Positions 8,644-16,885 of a DNA stretch of 64,000 nt are shown piece after piece. The position numbers were made by a program, and so were the translations under genes. The stretch comes from Pseudonocardia endophytica. GTDB lineage: Bacteria; Actinomycetota; Actinomycetes; Mycobacteriales; Pseudonocardiaceae. Below the pieces are notes generated by a model. The model worked only from the letters and a program-made list of their open reading frames with translations, was not told where the DNA came from and did not search any database. Position 1 is the first letter of the stretch. Each line of letters opens with the position of its first letter. The stretch lies in contig NZ_SMFZ01000001.1 in assembly GCF_004339565.1 (NCBI RefSeq), forward strand, positions 1,426,001 through 1,490,000, read 5' to 3'.

Positions 8644-8702
8644 TCCCGAACGAACGGCACCTTCGAGCAATGTGCCTGCCCGAACGGCCCCCTCGTTCGG
8701 GA
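8644..8702. repeat. 59-bp palindromic element downstream of the IS
   Basis: Perfect 10-bp outer arms TCCCGAACGA (8644-8653) and TCGTTCGGGA (8693-8702), with a second overlapping hairpin CCGAACG/CGTTCGG in the right half. It has no TGATC ends and so differs from the elements around the DUF559 gene. It could be a terminator or a separate repeat family. Confidence 0.6.
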
Positions 8703-8719
8703 TGGCGGGGTGATGAGGC

Positions 8720-8880
8720 TGCGGAGCGGCCGGGCCGACGGGGCGGTGGAGCGGCCGGGCCCGGGGGCCGGCGGAGCAGCGGAGCGGCCCGACTGGCGGA
8801 GCGGCCCGGCCGGCGGAGCAGCGGAGCGGCCGGGCCGGCGGAGCAGCCGAGCGGCCGGGCCGGCGGAGCGAGCGAGACCG
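8720..8880. repeat. Imperfect 25-bp tandem repeat upstream of corA
   Basis: A low-complexity block made of GGCGGAGCAGCGGAGCGGCC-type units. Clear 25-bp copies are at 8812-8836 and 8837-8861, with shortened or diverged copies from 8720 on. All frames through it read as repeats of Pro/Arg/Gly/Ala, so I call no gene. The 380-bp gap between the IS and corA is filled by this block and the 59-bp palindrome. Confidence 0.7.
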
Positions 8881-8988
8881 GGCGAGGAACCCGCGGACCG
8901 GACGAACCGGACGGGAGGACGATCCGTCCGGCCGCTCGCCGCGACCGCGCCTACCCTGACCGGCGGACGACGCGGAAGGAGTCGCACG

Positions 8989-10056
8989 ATGTCGGTGATC
9001 GACAACGCGGTGTACGTCGGTGGCCACCGCACGGCCGATCCTCCCGCGGTGGACCAGGCGCTGGACGCGCTGCGCGACTGCCAGCACGGCTGCGCGCACC
9101 ACGCGAACCAGAACGGCCACGCCGAACGGTGCTTCGCCTGGATCGGCATGCTGCGCCCGGACGAGTCGGAGATCCAGGCCGTCGCGAAGGAGTTCGGGCT
9201 GCACGAGCTGTCCGTCGAGGACACCGTCGATGCCCACCAGCGGCCGAAGATCGAGCGGTACGGCGACACCGAGTTCGTCGTGCTGCGCCCGGCCCGCTAC
9301 GTCGACTCGGACGAGGTCGTCCAGATCGGCGAGGTGCACGTCTTCATCGGGCCGGACTTCGTGATCACCGTCCGGCACGCCGTCGAACCCGATCTCGGTG
9401 TGGTCCGCCAGCGCCTGGAGGACGACCCGGAACTGCTCGCGCACGGCCCGTTCGCCGTGCTGTACGCGATCATGGACAGGGTCGTCGACGACTACGTCCC
9501 GGTCCTCAACGGACTGCAGGACGACATCGACCAGATCGAGGAGCAGGTCTTCCAGGGCGACCCGAACGTCTCCCGCCGCATCTACCAGCTCACCCGCGAG
9601 GTGATCGCGTTCCAGCGCGCCGTCGAGCCGCTGGACGAGATCTTCGTCGAGCTGCGCAACCGGTTCGGCAAGAGCGGCGACCAGACCGACCTCGAGCTCA
9701 AGCGCCTGATGCGCGACGTCGTCGACAACGCCACCCGCGTCCGGGAACGCACGCAGGCGTTCCGCGAGCTGCTCGGCAACATCCTCACGGTCAACTCCAC
9801 GCTCGTCGCGCAACGCCAGAACGAGGAGATGACCCGCCTGACCGAGGCCGGCTACCAGCAGAACGAACAGATGAAGCGCGTCTCCTCGTGGGCGGCGATC
9901 CTGTTCGCCCCCACGCTGATCGGCGGCGTCTACGGCATGAACTTCGACGAGATGCCGGAGCTGCACTGGCCGTTCGGCTACCCGTTCGCGATCGGCCTGA
10001 TGCTGCTGCTCGGCGTCGGCCTGTACCTGGGCTTCAAGCACCGCGGCTGGCTGTAG
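8989..10056 (+). CDS. corA: CorA-family Mg2+/Co2+ transporter
   Basis: A 355-residue inner-membrane metal channel subunit. A long cytoplasmic N-terminal domain and helical stalk (residues 1-290) is followed by two transmembrane helices at the C terminus. The CorA signature YGMNF sits at the end of the first helix (GGVYGMNFDEMPEL), and the protein ends with a short positively charged tail. The family acts as a pentamer. The ATG at 8989 is preceded by GGAAGGA at the right distance; the frame extends upstream only through the 25-bp tandem repeat, which I exclude. TACCCT at about 8951 could be a -10 element (weak). It is convergent with mutM, 22 bp apart. It belongs to the block separating mutM from acyP-smc. 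Confidence 0.94.
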   Translation: MSVIDNAVYVGGHRTADPPAVDQALDALRDCQHGCAHHANQNGHAERCFAWIGMLRPDESEIQAVAKEFGLHELSVEDTVDAHQRPKIERYGDTEFVVLRPARYVDSDEVVQIGEVHVFIGPDFVITVRHAVEPDLGVVRQRLEDDPELLAHGPFAVLYAIMDRVVDDYVPVLNGLQDDIDQIEEQVFQGDPNVSRRIYQLTREVIAFQRAVEPLDEIFVELRNRFGKSGDQTDLELKRLMRDVVDNATRVRERTQAFRELLGNILTVNSTLVAQRQNEEMTRLTEAGYQQNEQMKRVSSWAAILFAPTLIGGVYGMNFDEMPELHWPFGYPFAIGLMLLLGVGLYLGFKHRGWL

Positions 10057-10078
10057 GCCAGCAGGGGCCGAGAGCGGG

Positions 10079-10972
10079 CTACGCGGCGGACGTCGCGCGG
10101 GTTCTCCGCGGCCGGGGCTGGCAGCGTGGGCAGGTGTAGGAGGACCGGTTCATGAACGGGTCGCGGCGGATCGGGGTGCCGCACCGCCGGCACGCGCGCT
10201 CGGCCTGGCCGTAGACGTTCAGGGACCGGTCGAAGTAGCCGGAGGCACCGTTCACGTTGACGTACAACGCGTCGAACGACGTCCCGCCCTGGCCGAGTGC
10301 CTCGGCCATCACGGCGGTGGCGGCGTCCAGCACGGAGCGGCCCTGCGCGCGGCTCAGTGTCGACGTCGGGCGTTCGCCGTGCAGCTTCGCGCGCCAGAGC
10401 GCCTCGTCGGCGTAGATGTTGCCGATCCCGGACACGACGGTCTGGTCCAGCAGCGCCCGCTTCAGTTCCGTGCGACGACGGCGGATCGCGGCGACCGCGG
10501 CGTCCGGGTCGAACAGCGGGTCCATCGGGTCGCGGCCGATGTGCGCCACCGGTCCCGGGACCAGCCCTCCCCCGGCCGCCGGTTCCAGCGGGTGCACCGA
10601 CAGCCCGCCGAACGTGCGCTGGTCGACGAACCGGAGCTCCGGGCCGTCGTCGTCGAAGGAGATCCGCACGCGCAGGTGCGTCTCGTCCGGGCGCCCGCGG
10701 TCCGCGACGAGCATCTGCCCGCTCATACCCAGATGGGCGAGCAGGGCGTCGTCACCGGCGTCACGCTCGTCGAACTCGAGCCAGAGGTACTTGCCACGGC
10801 GCGCGGCGGCGTGGATCCGGCGACCGGTCAGGCGGGACGCGAAATCGAGAGCGCCGGCGGCATGCCTGCGCACCGCTCGCGGGTGCTCGACGGAGACGGC
10901 GGCGACCGTGCGGTCCAGGACGTGGTCGGCGAGACCGCGACGGACGACCTCGACCTCGGGGAGCTCCGGCAC
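10079..10972 (-). CDS. mutM: Formamidopyrimidine-DNA glycosylase
   Basis: Base-excision repair enzyme (Fpg) that removes 8-oxoguanine and formamidopyrimidines and nicks the abasic site. The 297-residue product has the catalytic N terminus [13 protein letters not shown] (Pro after Met is the nucleophile, Glu the acid), the conserved Lys at about residue 61 (RRGKYLWLE), a helix-two-turn-helix with [12 protein letters not shown], and a C-terminal zinc finger of the form C-X2-C-X16-C-X2-C. The GTG at 10972 lies 2 bp after the rnc stop, so the two are translated from one message with rpmF and the DUF177 gene. In many actinobacteria acyP and smc follow directly; here 7.2 kb of other genes intervene. 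Confidence 0.97.
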   Translation of the reverse strand: MPELPEVEVVRRGLADHVLDRTVAAVSVEHPRAVRRHAAGALDFASRLTGRRIHAAARRGKYLWLEFDERDAGDDALLAHLGMSGQMLVADRGRPDETHLRVRISFDDDGPELRFVDQRTFGGLSVHPLEPAAGGGLVPGPVAHIGRDPMDPLFDPDAAVAAIRRRRTELKRALLDQTVVSGIGNIYADEALWRAKLHGERPTSTLSRAQGRSVLDAATAVMAEALGQGGTSFDALYVNVNGASGYFDRSLNVYGQAERACRRCGTPIRRDPFMNRSSYTCPRCQPRPRRTRATSAA

Positions 10973-10974
10973 GT

Positions 10975-11730
10975 CTAGTGCGACGTCGGCGGCGGCACGA
11001 TGCTCGGAGCCGCACCGTCCGGCGAGAGCGAGCGCCAGGCCTCCTCGGCGGCCTTCTGCTCGGCTTCTTTCTTCGTCCGGCCCGCACCGGTCCCCAGGCT
11101 CTGACCACCGACGACGGCGGTGGCCGTGAACTCCTTGAGGTGGTCGGGGCCCTCCTCGTCGATCCGGTACTCCGGAACGCCGTGGCCCTGCGCGGCCGTC
11201 AGCTCCTGCAGGCTCGTCTTCCAGTCCAGACCGGCGCCGAGCAGCGGCGCGCTGCGCAACAGCTCGTCGAACAGGCGGTGGATCAGCTCGCGGGACGGCT
11301 CGAGACCGTGCTCGAGATACACGGCACCGAGCAGGGCCTCCGTGGCGTCGGCCAGGATGCTGGCCTTCGACCGCCCGCCGGTCAGCTCCTCGCCGCGCCC
11401 CAGGTAGAGGTAGGCACCGAGACCGGGCCCGGACAGCTCCTCGGCGACGCTCGCGAGCGCATGCATGTTGACGACGCTCGCGCGCAGCTTCGCCAGCTGG
11501 CCCTCCGGCAGGTCCGGGTGGTCCCGGTAGAGCCGCTCGGTGACGACGATGGACAGCACCGAGTCGCCGAGGAACTCCAGCCGCTCGTTGGTCGGCAGCC
11601 CGCCGTTCTCGTAGGCGTAGGAACGGTGGGTCAACGCCAGCGTCAGGATGTCCTCCGCCAGGTCGATGCCCAGCGCGGACAGCAGCGGAGCCCGGTCCTC
11701 TGCCGGACCGGTGACGCTCTTGTCACCCAC
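10975..11730 (-). CDS. rnc: Ribonuclease III
   Basis: Double-strand-specific endoribonuclease for rRNA maturation and mRNA decay. The 251-residue product has the RNase III signature [13 protein letters not shown] near residue 48, a second acidic cluster [13 protein letters not shown], and a double-stranded RNA-binding domain from about residue 160 ([14 protein letters not shown] ... [16 protein letters not shown]). The GTG at 11730 is 13 bp after the rpmF stop; the frame is open much further upstream but only across rpmF. The DUF177-rpmF-rnc-mutM order couples ribosome and RNA functions in one transcript. Confidence 0.97.
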   Translation of the reverse strand: MGDKSVTGPAEDRAPLLSALGIDLAEDILTLALTHRSYAYENGGLPTNERLEFLGDSVLSIVVTERLYRDHPDLPEGQLAKLRASVVNMHALASVAEELSGPGLGAYLYLGRGEELTGGRSKASILADATEALLGAVYLEHGLEPSRELIHRLFDELLRSAPLLGAGLDWKTSLQELTAAQGHGVPEYRIDEEGPDHLKEFTATAVVGGQSLGTGAGRTKKEAEQKAAEEAWRSLSPDGAAPSIVPPPTSH

Positions 11731-11743
11731 CGCGTCGCGGAGC

Positions 11744-11926
11744 TCAGGCCGGGCGGGTGACCTGGCGGCCGTCGTACTGACCGCAGGTGGGGCAGGCGAT
11801 GTGCTGCAGCTTCGGCTCGCGGCAGGCGCGGTTCGAGCAGGCGACCAGGTTCGGCGCAGTGGCCTTCCACTGCGACCGGCGAGAGCGCGTGTTCGACCGC
11901 GACATCCGGCGCTTGGGTACGGCCAC
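11744..11926 (-). CDS. rpmF: Ribosomal protein bL32, zinc-ribbon type
   Basis: A 60-residue protein of the large ribosomal subunit. It opens [19 protein letters not shown] as bL32 does, and carries four cysteines ([10 protein letters not shown] and ACPTCG) that form the zinc ribbon of the C+ type. The usual length is 57-60. It lies between the DUF177 gene and rnc on the same strand, as in many bacteria. The C+ type is normally the zinc-replete version; whether a Cys-free paralogue exists cannot be seen here. Confidence 0.97.
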   Translation of the reverse strand: MAVPKRRMSRSNTRSRRSQWKATAPNLVACSNRACREPKLQHIACPTCGQYDGRQVTRPA

Positions 11927-11967
11927 GGTAGTTCTCCTCGCAAAACGTGCTGATAGGAACGGGGAAG

Positions 11968-12555
11968 CTACTCCCCGGAGGACAGACGCTCCCGGAGCGC
12001 CGCCCAGCGAGGGTCCAGTATCTCATGCCCGTGGTCGGCCGGGAGATCGGCCCACCGTTCGCCGCACTCGGAGCACAGGCCCCTGCAGTCGTCCCGGCAC
12101 AGCGGCGCCATCGGGAGATCGGTGACGACGGCGTCGCGCACGAGCTGGGTGAGATCGATCCGCTCGTCGACCAGGCGCGGGATCTCGTCGGAGTCGGTCG
12201 TCTCCTCGGTGGTCGAGTCCGGGTACGCGAAGAGCTCGCCGATCCGGATCTCCAGCTCGTCGTGCACGGGGTCGAGGCAGCGGGAGCACTCCCCGGTCAG
12301 CGGCACGACCGCCGTCCCGGACAGGTAGACGCCCTCGGTCACCGACTCCAGGCTCAGGTCCATCTCGACCCCGGAGCCCTCCGGCACGCCGATGACGCCC
12401 TCGATGCCGATCGCCTCGTCACCACCGGGGGCGGGAGCCGTCCGCTGCAGCGTGCGCATCGTGCCGGGACGACGGGCCAGCTCCCGGGTGCTGACGATCC
12501 ACGGGCTCGCGTCGTCCGGGCGGCTGTTCCTGTGCGTGCTGCGCTGTGCGTTCAT
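11968..12555 (-). CDS. DUF177 (YceD) protein, 23S rRNA accumulation-linked
   Basis: A 195-residue cytoplasmic protein of the YceD/DUF177 family, associated with 23S rRNA accumulation and nearly always encoded beside rpmF. The central part [10 protein letters not shown] and the C-terminal [14 protein letters not shown] supply cysteine pairs that could bind zinc; an acidic stretch ([12 protein letters not shown]) lies between them. The ATG at 12555 gives a normal length. A TTG at 12585 would overlap the stop of the upstream MinD-like gene by 4 bp and cannot be excluded. Confidence 0.9.
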   Translation of the reverse strand: MNAQRSTHRNSRPDDASPWIVSTRELARRPGTMRTLQRTAPAPGGDEAIGIEGVIGVPEGSGVEMDLSLESVTEGVYLSGTAVVPLTGECSRCLDPVHDELEIRIGELFAYPDSTTEETTDSDEIPRLVDERIDLTQLVRDAVVTDLPMAPLCRDDCRGLCSECGERWADLPADHGHEILDPRWAALRERLSSGE

Positions 12556-12581
12556 GACCGGTACCAGGGTACGCGCCCCGA

Positions 12582-13682
12582 TCAACGCCTCCTGGCCCCG
12601 GCACGCACGTCGAACGCGTCCGCGATCAGCGCTCCCAGCTCGAGGAACGCGTCCGCCGTCGACGGGCGCAGGCGGGCCAGGTCGACACGGCCGCCGGTCG
12701 CGAGGTGCGGGTCGTGCGGGACCTCGACGACGGCCCGCACCCGCCCGGCGAAGTGCTCCCGGATCCGGGCGCCGTCGACCTCGGCACTGGAGCGGTCGCA
12801 GGACAGCACGACGATCGCGTCGCGGGCGAGCCTGTCGTGCCCGTGCGCGACGAGCCAGTCGAGCGTCTTGCTCGCCCGGCTCGCGCCGTCCACCGTCGGC
12901 GCACCGACGACGACGAGGCTGTCCGCCTGGGACAGCGTGCCCTCCATCGCCGAGTGCACGAGCCCGGTGCCGGAGTCCGTGATGATGATGTTGAAGAAGC
13001 GCCCGAGCAGCGCGCAGACGCGCTCGTACTCGTCGCGGCGGAACGCCTCCCCCGCGGCCGGGTCCTGCTCGGAGGCCAGCACCTGCAGCCGTCCGGCGAG
13101 GCTCGTGTAGCGGGAGACGTCGGTCCAGGTCTGCACCTGGTCGAGGTCGTCGAGCAGCTCGCGGACGGTGACGCGCGAGTCACCGGTGAGGCGGTCGGCG
13201 AGCGTCCCGGCGTCCGGGTTCGCGTCGAGCACGACGGCGCGGTCGCCGCGGTTCTCGGCCAGGGTCAGGCCCAGGCAGGTGGCCACGGTGGTCTTGCCGA
13301 CCCCGCCCTTGATCGACGTGACGGCGACCCGGTGCGCACCGGCCAGCGGGCTGCGGATCCGGCCCAGCAGTTCCTGCCGCGACTCCTCTGCCGTGCCCGG
13401 CCCGGGGTTCACCCGGCCGCCGGTCACCTCGTAGAGGATGCGCCGCCATCCGCTGCGCGGGCGAGCCGCGCGCGGCTTGAGCACCGCGTCCTCGGACAGA
13501 TCGGGGAGATTGGGCTCGAACGGCCGTGCGGTCGACATCTGCTGCGGGTGCTGCCTTTCCACCGGCTCGTCGGGCTCGTCGGGCTTCTCCGGCGCAGGCG
13601 GCGGGCCCACCGGCTCGCCCTCCAGCCGGTGTCCGTAGGTCTCCCACCAGGTCGAGGGATCCGGCTCCGTCCGCCGTGCCAT
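12582..13682 (-). CDS. MinD/ParA-family P-loop ATPase
   Basis: A 366-residue protein. Residues 1-65 are Pro/Glu-rich and likely disordered. A SIMIBI-class ATPase domain starts at about residue 115, with the deviant Walker A KGGVGKTT at 125-132 (the signature Lys of MinD/ParA is the first K), a switch region VVLDANPDAGTLADRL, Walker B-like FNIIITDSGTG, and VVVGAPTVDGASRASKTLDWL. Actinobacterial proteins of this build are linked to cell-pole positioning and to type VII secretion loci, but no such genes are visible here. The gene lies between a HEPN-like gene and DUF177, whereas I recall sepIVA and DUF177 being adjacent in mycobacteria. Its specific role is not known. Confidence 0.85.
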   Translation of the reverse strand: MARRTEPDPSTWWETYGHRLEGEPVGPPPAPEKPDEPDEPVERQHPQQMSTARPFEPNLPDLSEDAVLKPRAARPRSGWRRILYEVTGGRVNPGPGTAEESRQELLGRIRSPLAGAHRVAVTSIKGGVGKTTVATCLGLTLAENRGDRAVVLDANPDAGTLADRLTGDSRVTVRELLDDLDQVQTWTDVSRYTSLAGRLQVLASEQDPAAGEAFRRDEYERVCALLGRFFNIIITDSGTGLVHSAMEGTLSQADSLVVVGAPTVDGASRASKTLDWLVAHGHDRLARDAIVVLSCDRSSAEVDGARIREHFAGRVRAVVEVPHDPHLATGGRVDLARLRPSTADAFLELGALIADAFDVRAGARRR

Positions 13683-13741
13683 GCGCGCAGCGTATTACGA
13701 CAGTTGCACCTGAGTCACCGTTTACGCCCTGTGCCCGACGA

Positions 13742-14473
13742 TCACGGCGCGTCGACGGCGATCCCGGTCCACAACGGGGGCGCGTCGGCCTCCGCGGTCG
13801 CCCGGCCGGCGGTCCAGTGCGCCGGCAGCCACAGCTCCTCCGGCCGGGCCATCCCGGCCGCGTCCGCGAGCACCCGGATCGACTGGTCGGCGAGCTGCAG
13901 GAACAGGGCGAGCGCGAACCGGGCCGTCGTGGCACCGACGTCGGCGCCGTCGCTGTCGTAGGCGTCGGTGTCGACCGGCCACGCGTGGTCCCGCGGCAGG
14001 CGGCGGTGCGTCAGCCCGTGCCGGGCGTTCACCCACCAGTCCACGGCCGCGCCGAGGTCGTCGTCGGTGCCGGTCAGCCGTTCCGGGCCGAACGCGAGCG
14101 TGGTGCCGGTCCCGGACCGCGGGAACGCGATCCGCCATCCGGCGGGCAGGCGTCCACCGGACAGGCCGGCGAGGACCCCGGCGGCCGGTCCGCCGCGCAG
14201 GCAGCCGAGGCGGTCGCCGCGTGTGCCGCCGGCCAGGTCGCGGACGAACCGCTCCCATGCCCTGACCGACCCGAACGCGATCAGCCGGTTCAGGGTCGTC
14301 CGCGGGTCGGGCTCGTCGCGGTTCTGCAGGCCGTCGGCCACCACCGCCAGGTTCACGACGTCCTGGAAGCCCGCGCGTGCGCCGGCGCAGGCGGCGGCGA
14401 ACTCGGGCCGACGGCCGGGGGTCAGTTCCGCGGGCACGCTCGTGGCGTCCGCGTCGATCGGTGCTGTGGTCAC
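13742..14473 (-). CDS. Hypothetical protein with HEPN-like R-X4-H motif
   Basis: I do not recognise the family. The 243-residue product is soluble and alpha-helical in character. Residues 151-156 in WWVNARHGLTHRR form an R-X4-H motif with a polar residue after the Arg, as in catalytic HEPN ribonucleases, and this is followed by a second helical stretch (TTARFALALFLQLADQSIRVLADAAG). That arrangement, with the R-X4-H late in the second half, fits a HEPN fold but does not prove it. The GTG at 14473 was chosen over an upstream frame start because the latter would run through a perfect inverted repeat (14492-14511). The gene is followed after 59 bp by the MinD-like ATPase on the same strand. No nucleotidyltransferase antitoxin is present. 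Confidence 0.55.
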   Translation of the reverse strand: MTTAPIDADATSVPAELTPGRRPEFAAACAGARAGFQDVVNLAVVADGLQNRDEPDPRTTLNRLIAFGSVRAWERFVRDLAGGTRGDRLGCLRGGPAAGVLAGLSGGRLPAGWRIAFPRSGTGTTLAFGPERLTGTDDDLGAAVDWWVNARHGLTHRRLPRDHAWPVDTDAYDSDGADVGATTARFALALFLQLADQSIRVLADAAGMARPEELWLPAHWTAGRATAEADAPPLWTGIAVDAP

Positions 14474-14491
14474 GCCCCCGATGGTGGCTGA

Positions 14492-14511
14492 CTTGTGACT
14501 CGGCTCACAAG
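14492..14511. promoter_or_regulatory. Perfect inverted repeat CTTGTGA-N6-TCACAAG
   Basis: Two 7-bp arms separated by six bases, ending 18 bp upstream of the chosen GTG of the HEPN-like gene. The size and position suit a dimeric repressor operator over its promoter. It is AT-richer than its surroundings. Confidence 0.45.
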
Positions 14512-14542
14512 CGCTGACGGCCGAGACCGGCAAAAACCCCGG

Positions 14543-15313
14543 TCAGTCGATGAAGTCCATCCCGGTGCCGGACCGCCCGTGCGCGACGGCGCCGTTCTGC
14601 GGTCCGTGCCCGTTCTGCTGCATGTTCTGCATGCCCTGCCCGTGCCAGATCTGGCTGCGCCCGCGGCTGACCGTGCCGAGCGCGCCGGACAGCGCGGCCT
14701 CCAGCTCGGCCAGGGTGGAGTCGACGTACGCGTCGCACTCGCGGCGCTGCCGATCCGCCTCGGCGTGCGCGGCGTCCACGATCCGCGCCGACTCGCCGTG
14801 CGACGCACGCACCACCTCGTTCTGCGACACCAGGCGGGCCTGCTCGCTCTGCCCGTCGGCGACCAGGCGGTCGTGCGCGGCGCGTCCGGCGTGTGTCATC
14901 CGCTCGGCCTCGTCGCGGGCCCGCTCGGTCAGCTCGGTGTACTGCCTGCGGCCCTCGGCGACGGCCCGCTCGGCCTCGTGGCGCGCCTCGGCCACCGTGC
15001 GGGCGGCCTCCTCCTGCGCCTCGGCGACGAGCCGTTCGGCCTCGCTGCGCGCGTTCTGCAGCGTCTCGGAGGCCTCGGCCTCCGCGGCCGACCTCGTCTC
15101 CTCGGCCTCGCGCTCGGCCTCGCCGACGACGTCGTCGCGCCGGTCCAGCACGTCCTGCGCGTCGTCCAGCTCGCCCGGGAACGCCTCCCGGACGTCGTCG
15201 AGCAGCTCCAGCACGTCTCCGCGGGGCACGACGCAGTTCGACGTCATCGGCACGCTCCGCGCGTCCTCGACGATCGTCACCAACGCGTCCAGCGACTCGA
15301 ACACCCGGTACAC
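14543..15313 (-). CDS. sepIVA: SepIVA, DivIVA-like septation and polar-growth protein
   Basis: A 256-residue cytoplasmic coiled-coil protein of the division and envelope machinery of mycobacteria and relatives. The N terminus YRVFESLDALVTIVEDARSV followed by CVVPRGDVLELLDDVREAFPGELDDAQDVLDRRD is the SepIVA/DivIVA-like domain. The middle (residues 60-210) is a continuous Glu/Ala/Arg coiled coil, with RLVSQNEVVRASHGESARIVDAAHAEADR highly typical of SepIVA. The C-terminal 40 residues are rich in Gln, Gly and Asn and probably disordered. The GTG at 15313 matches the conserved start. It follows coaD by 79 bp. A weak stem with a T-run in the loop (14525-14544) lies just after its stop. Confidence 0.93.
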   Translation of the reverse strand: MYRVFESLDALVTIVEDARSVPMTSNCVVPRGDVLELLDDVREAFPGELDDAQDVLDRRDDVVGEAEREAEETRSAAEAEASETLQNARSEAERLVAEAQEEAARTVAEARHEAERAVAEGRRQYTELTERARDEAERMTHAGRAAHDRLVADGQSEQARLVSQNEVVRASHGESARIVDAAHAEADRQRRECDAYVDSTLAELEAALSGALGTVSRGRSQIWHGQGMQNMQQNGHGPQNGAVAHGRSGTGMDFID

Positions 15314-15392
15314 GCCGGTGATCCTCTCACCGGGCCGGGGCGCACCCCGTTATTACGGCCGTCCCCCGCGTGTCAAGTCCCTCTCCCGGCCC

Positions 15393-15884
15393 TCAGCCCT
15401 GCTCGGCCAGGCGCTTGCGGAGCCGGTCGTGCACGGTCGGGGGCAGGAACGCGGTGACGTCGCCACCGCCCTTCGCGACCTCCTTGACCAGCGAGCTCGA
15501 CACGTACACCTGTCCGGGCGCGCCGGGCAGGAACAGCGTCTCGACGCCCGTCAGATGCCGGTTCATGTGCGCCATCGGCAGCTCGTAGTCGTAGTCCGTG
15601 GCCGAGCGCAGGCCCTTGACCAGCGCCGACGCTCCCCGCTCCGTGCAGTAGTCGACGACGAGGCCGGAGAACGCCTCGACCCGTGCTCCCGGCACGTCGG
15701 CGGTGATCTCCTCGAGCATCTCGACCCGCTCGTCGACCGTGAACAGGCCCTGCTTGCGGGGGTTCACCAGGATCGCGACGTACACCTCGTCGAACAACGC
15801 CGCGGTGCGACGGATGACGTCCAGATGCCCGATCGTCGGCGGGTCGTAGGAACCGGGGCACACCGCACGCCGGGGATCGACCAT
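15393..15884 (-). CDS. coaD: Phosphopantetheine adenylyltransferase
   Basis: Cytosolic enzyme of coenzyme A synthesis: 4'-phosphopantetheine + ATP gives dephospho-CoA + PPi. The 163-residue product has the nucleotidyltransferase T/H-X-G-H motif in PGSYDPPTIGHLD (His 20), the substrate region KGLRSATDYDYELPMAHMNR and the C-terminal SSSLVKEVA, as in other CoaD proteins of about 160 residues. Pro-Thr-Ile replaces the common Val-Thr-Asn before GH, a mild variation. The ATG at 15884 gives the family length; the frame can start three codons earlier. Upstream is the 1-kb repeat region, so this gene heads the leftward cluster. Confidence 0.97.
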   Translation of the reverse strand: MVDPRRAVCPGSYDPPTIGHLDVIRRTAALFDEVYVAILVNPRKQGLFTVDERVEMLEEITADVPGARVEAFSGLVVDYCTERGASALVKGLRSATDYDYELPMAHMNRHLTGVETLFLPGAPGQVYVSSSLVKEVAKGGGDVTAFLPPTVHDRLRKRLAEQG

Positions 15885-15912
15885 GCGGCGCAACCTACCC
15901 GACCCTCCCGAC

Positions 15913-15942
15913 AGTGATCACCGCAAGGCGGGCCGGATCACT
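15913..15942. repeat. GATC-bounded short hairpin upstream of coaD
   Basis: Perfect 7-bp arms AGTGATC (15913-15919) and GATCACT (15936-15942). It lies 29 bp upstream of coaD, so it could sit in the coaD leader or promoter. It shares only the GATC arms with the larger palindromes. Confidence 0.4.
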
Positions 15943-16028
15943 CCCGGTCGTCCGTCACGGGCCCGCCGCGGTCCTGCCGCGGGCCTCGTGCTTGCTCGCG
16001 CGCCGCCGCCCCGGCCGCCGTCCGCGCT

Positions 16029-16871
16029 GAGATCTACCGTCCGCGCTCAGATCCGCAGGACGCGCTCAGATCCGGCAGACGCGCTGAGATCCGGGGATCA
16101 CGGTGCGATCCGGCAGACGCGCTGTGATCCGCGGGGCGCGCACGCCCAGGCGCGTGCGTTCTCCGTACGGGAGCGCGAGCACCGGATCGGCACGCGGACG
16201 GCGACGACGGTCGGGGCGCCTCGGTGTCGCTACGGCGTGACCGGCCGAGACCGCAACGGTCGTGAGGCACACGGTGATCCGCGGAACGCGCTGTGATCCG
16301 CGGGGCGCGCACGCCCGGGCGCGCGCGTTCTCCGTACGGGAGCGCGAGCACCGGATCGGCACGCGGACGGCGACGACGATCGGGCCGCCGCGGTGCCGCT
16401 ACCCGGCGTGGTGGCCGGCCGAGCCCGCAACGGTCGTGGAGCACACGGTGATCCGCGGAACGCGCTGTGATCCACGGAACGCACGGTGATCCACGGGGCG
16501 CGCACGCCCGGGCGCGCGCGTTCTCCGTACGGGAGCGCGAGCACCGGATCGGCACGCGGACGGCGACGACGATCGGGCCGCCGCGGTGCCGCTACCCGGC
16601 GTGGTGGCCGGCCGAGCCCGCAACGGTCGTGAGGCGCACGGTGATCCGCGGAACGCACGGTGATCCGCGGGGCGCGCTCCGATCCGCGGGGCGCGCTGTG
16701 ATCCGCGGGGCGCGCTGTGATCCGCGGGGCGCGCTGTGATCCGCGGGGCGCGCTGTGATCCGCGGGGCGCGCTGTGATCCGCGGAACGCCCGCGACGGGG
16801 CGGGTGCGTTCTCCCCGCGGGCACGCGTACACCGGATCAGCACGCGGAGCGGGCCAGTGTCGAGGCACACG
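16029..16871. repeat. Composite array of 19-bp GATCC-phased repeats and ~135-bp segments
   Basis: Units of exactly 19 bp with GATCC at positions 3-7, consensus GTGATCCGCGGGGCGCGCT. Five diverged units run from 16029 to 16123. Single or double units at 16124, 16274, 16293, 16448, 16467 and 16486 separate three copies of a ~135-bp segment (about 16143-16273, 16312-16447 and 16505-16640); the second and third are almost identical. Eight units in a row fill 16641-16792, five of them consecutive copies of the same core. A degenerate fourth segment runs to about 16871. Frames through it are repetitive and look like no known protein. It fills the 1-kb gap between coaD and rsmD. It is not a CRISPR: the short units are directly adjacent, and the long segments are repeats of each other. 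Confidence 0.9.
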
Positions 16872-16885
16872 CCGGCTCGCGCGGA

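Noticed and set aside
16641-16792. CRISPR array
   Set aside because: The 19-bp units are directly adjacent with no spacers, the long segments between others are themselves repeats, and there are no cas genes.
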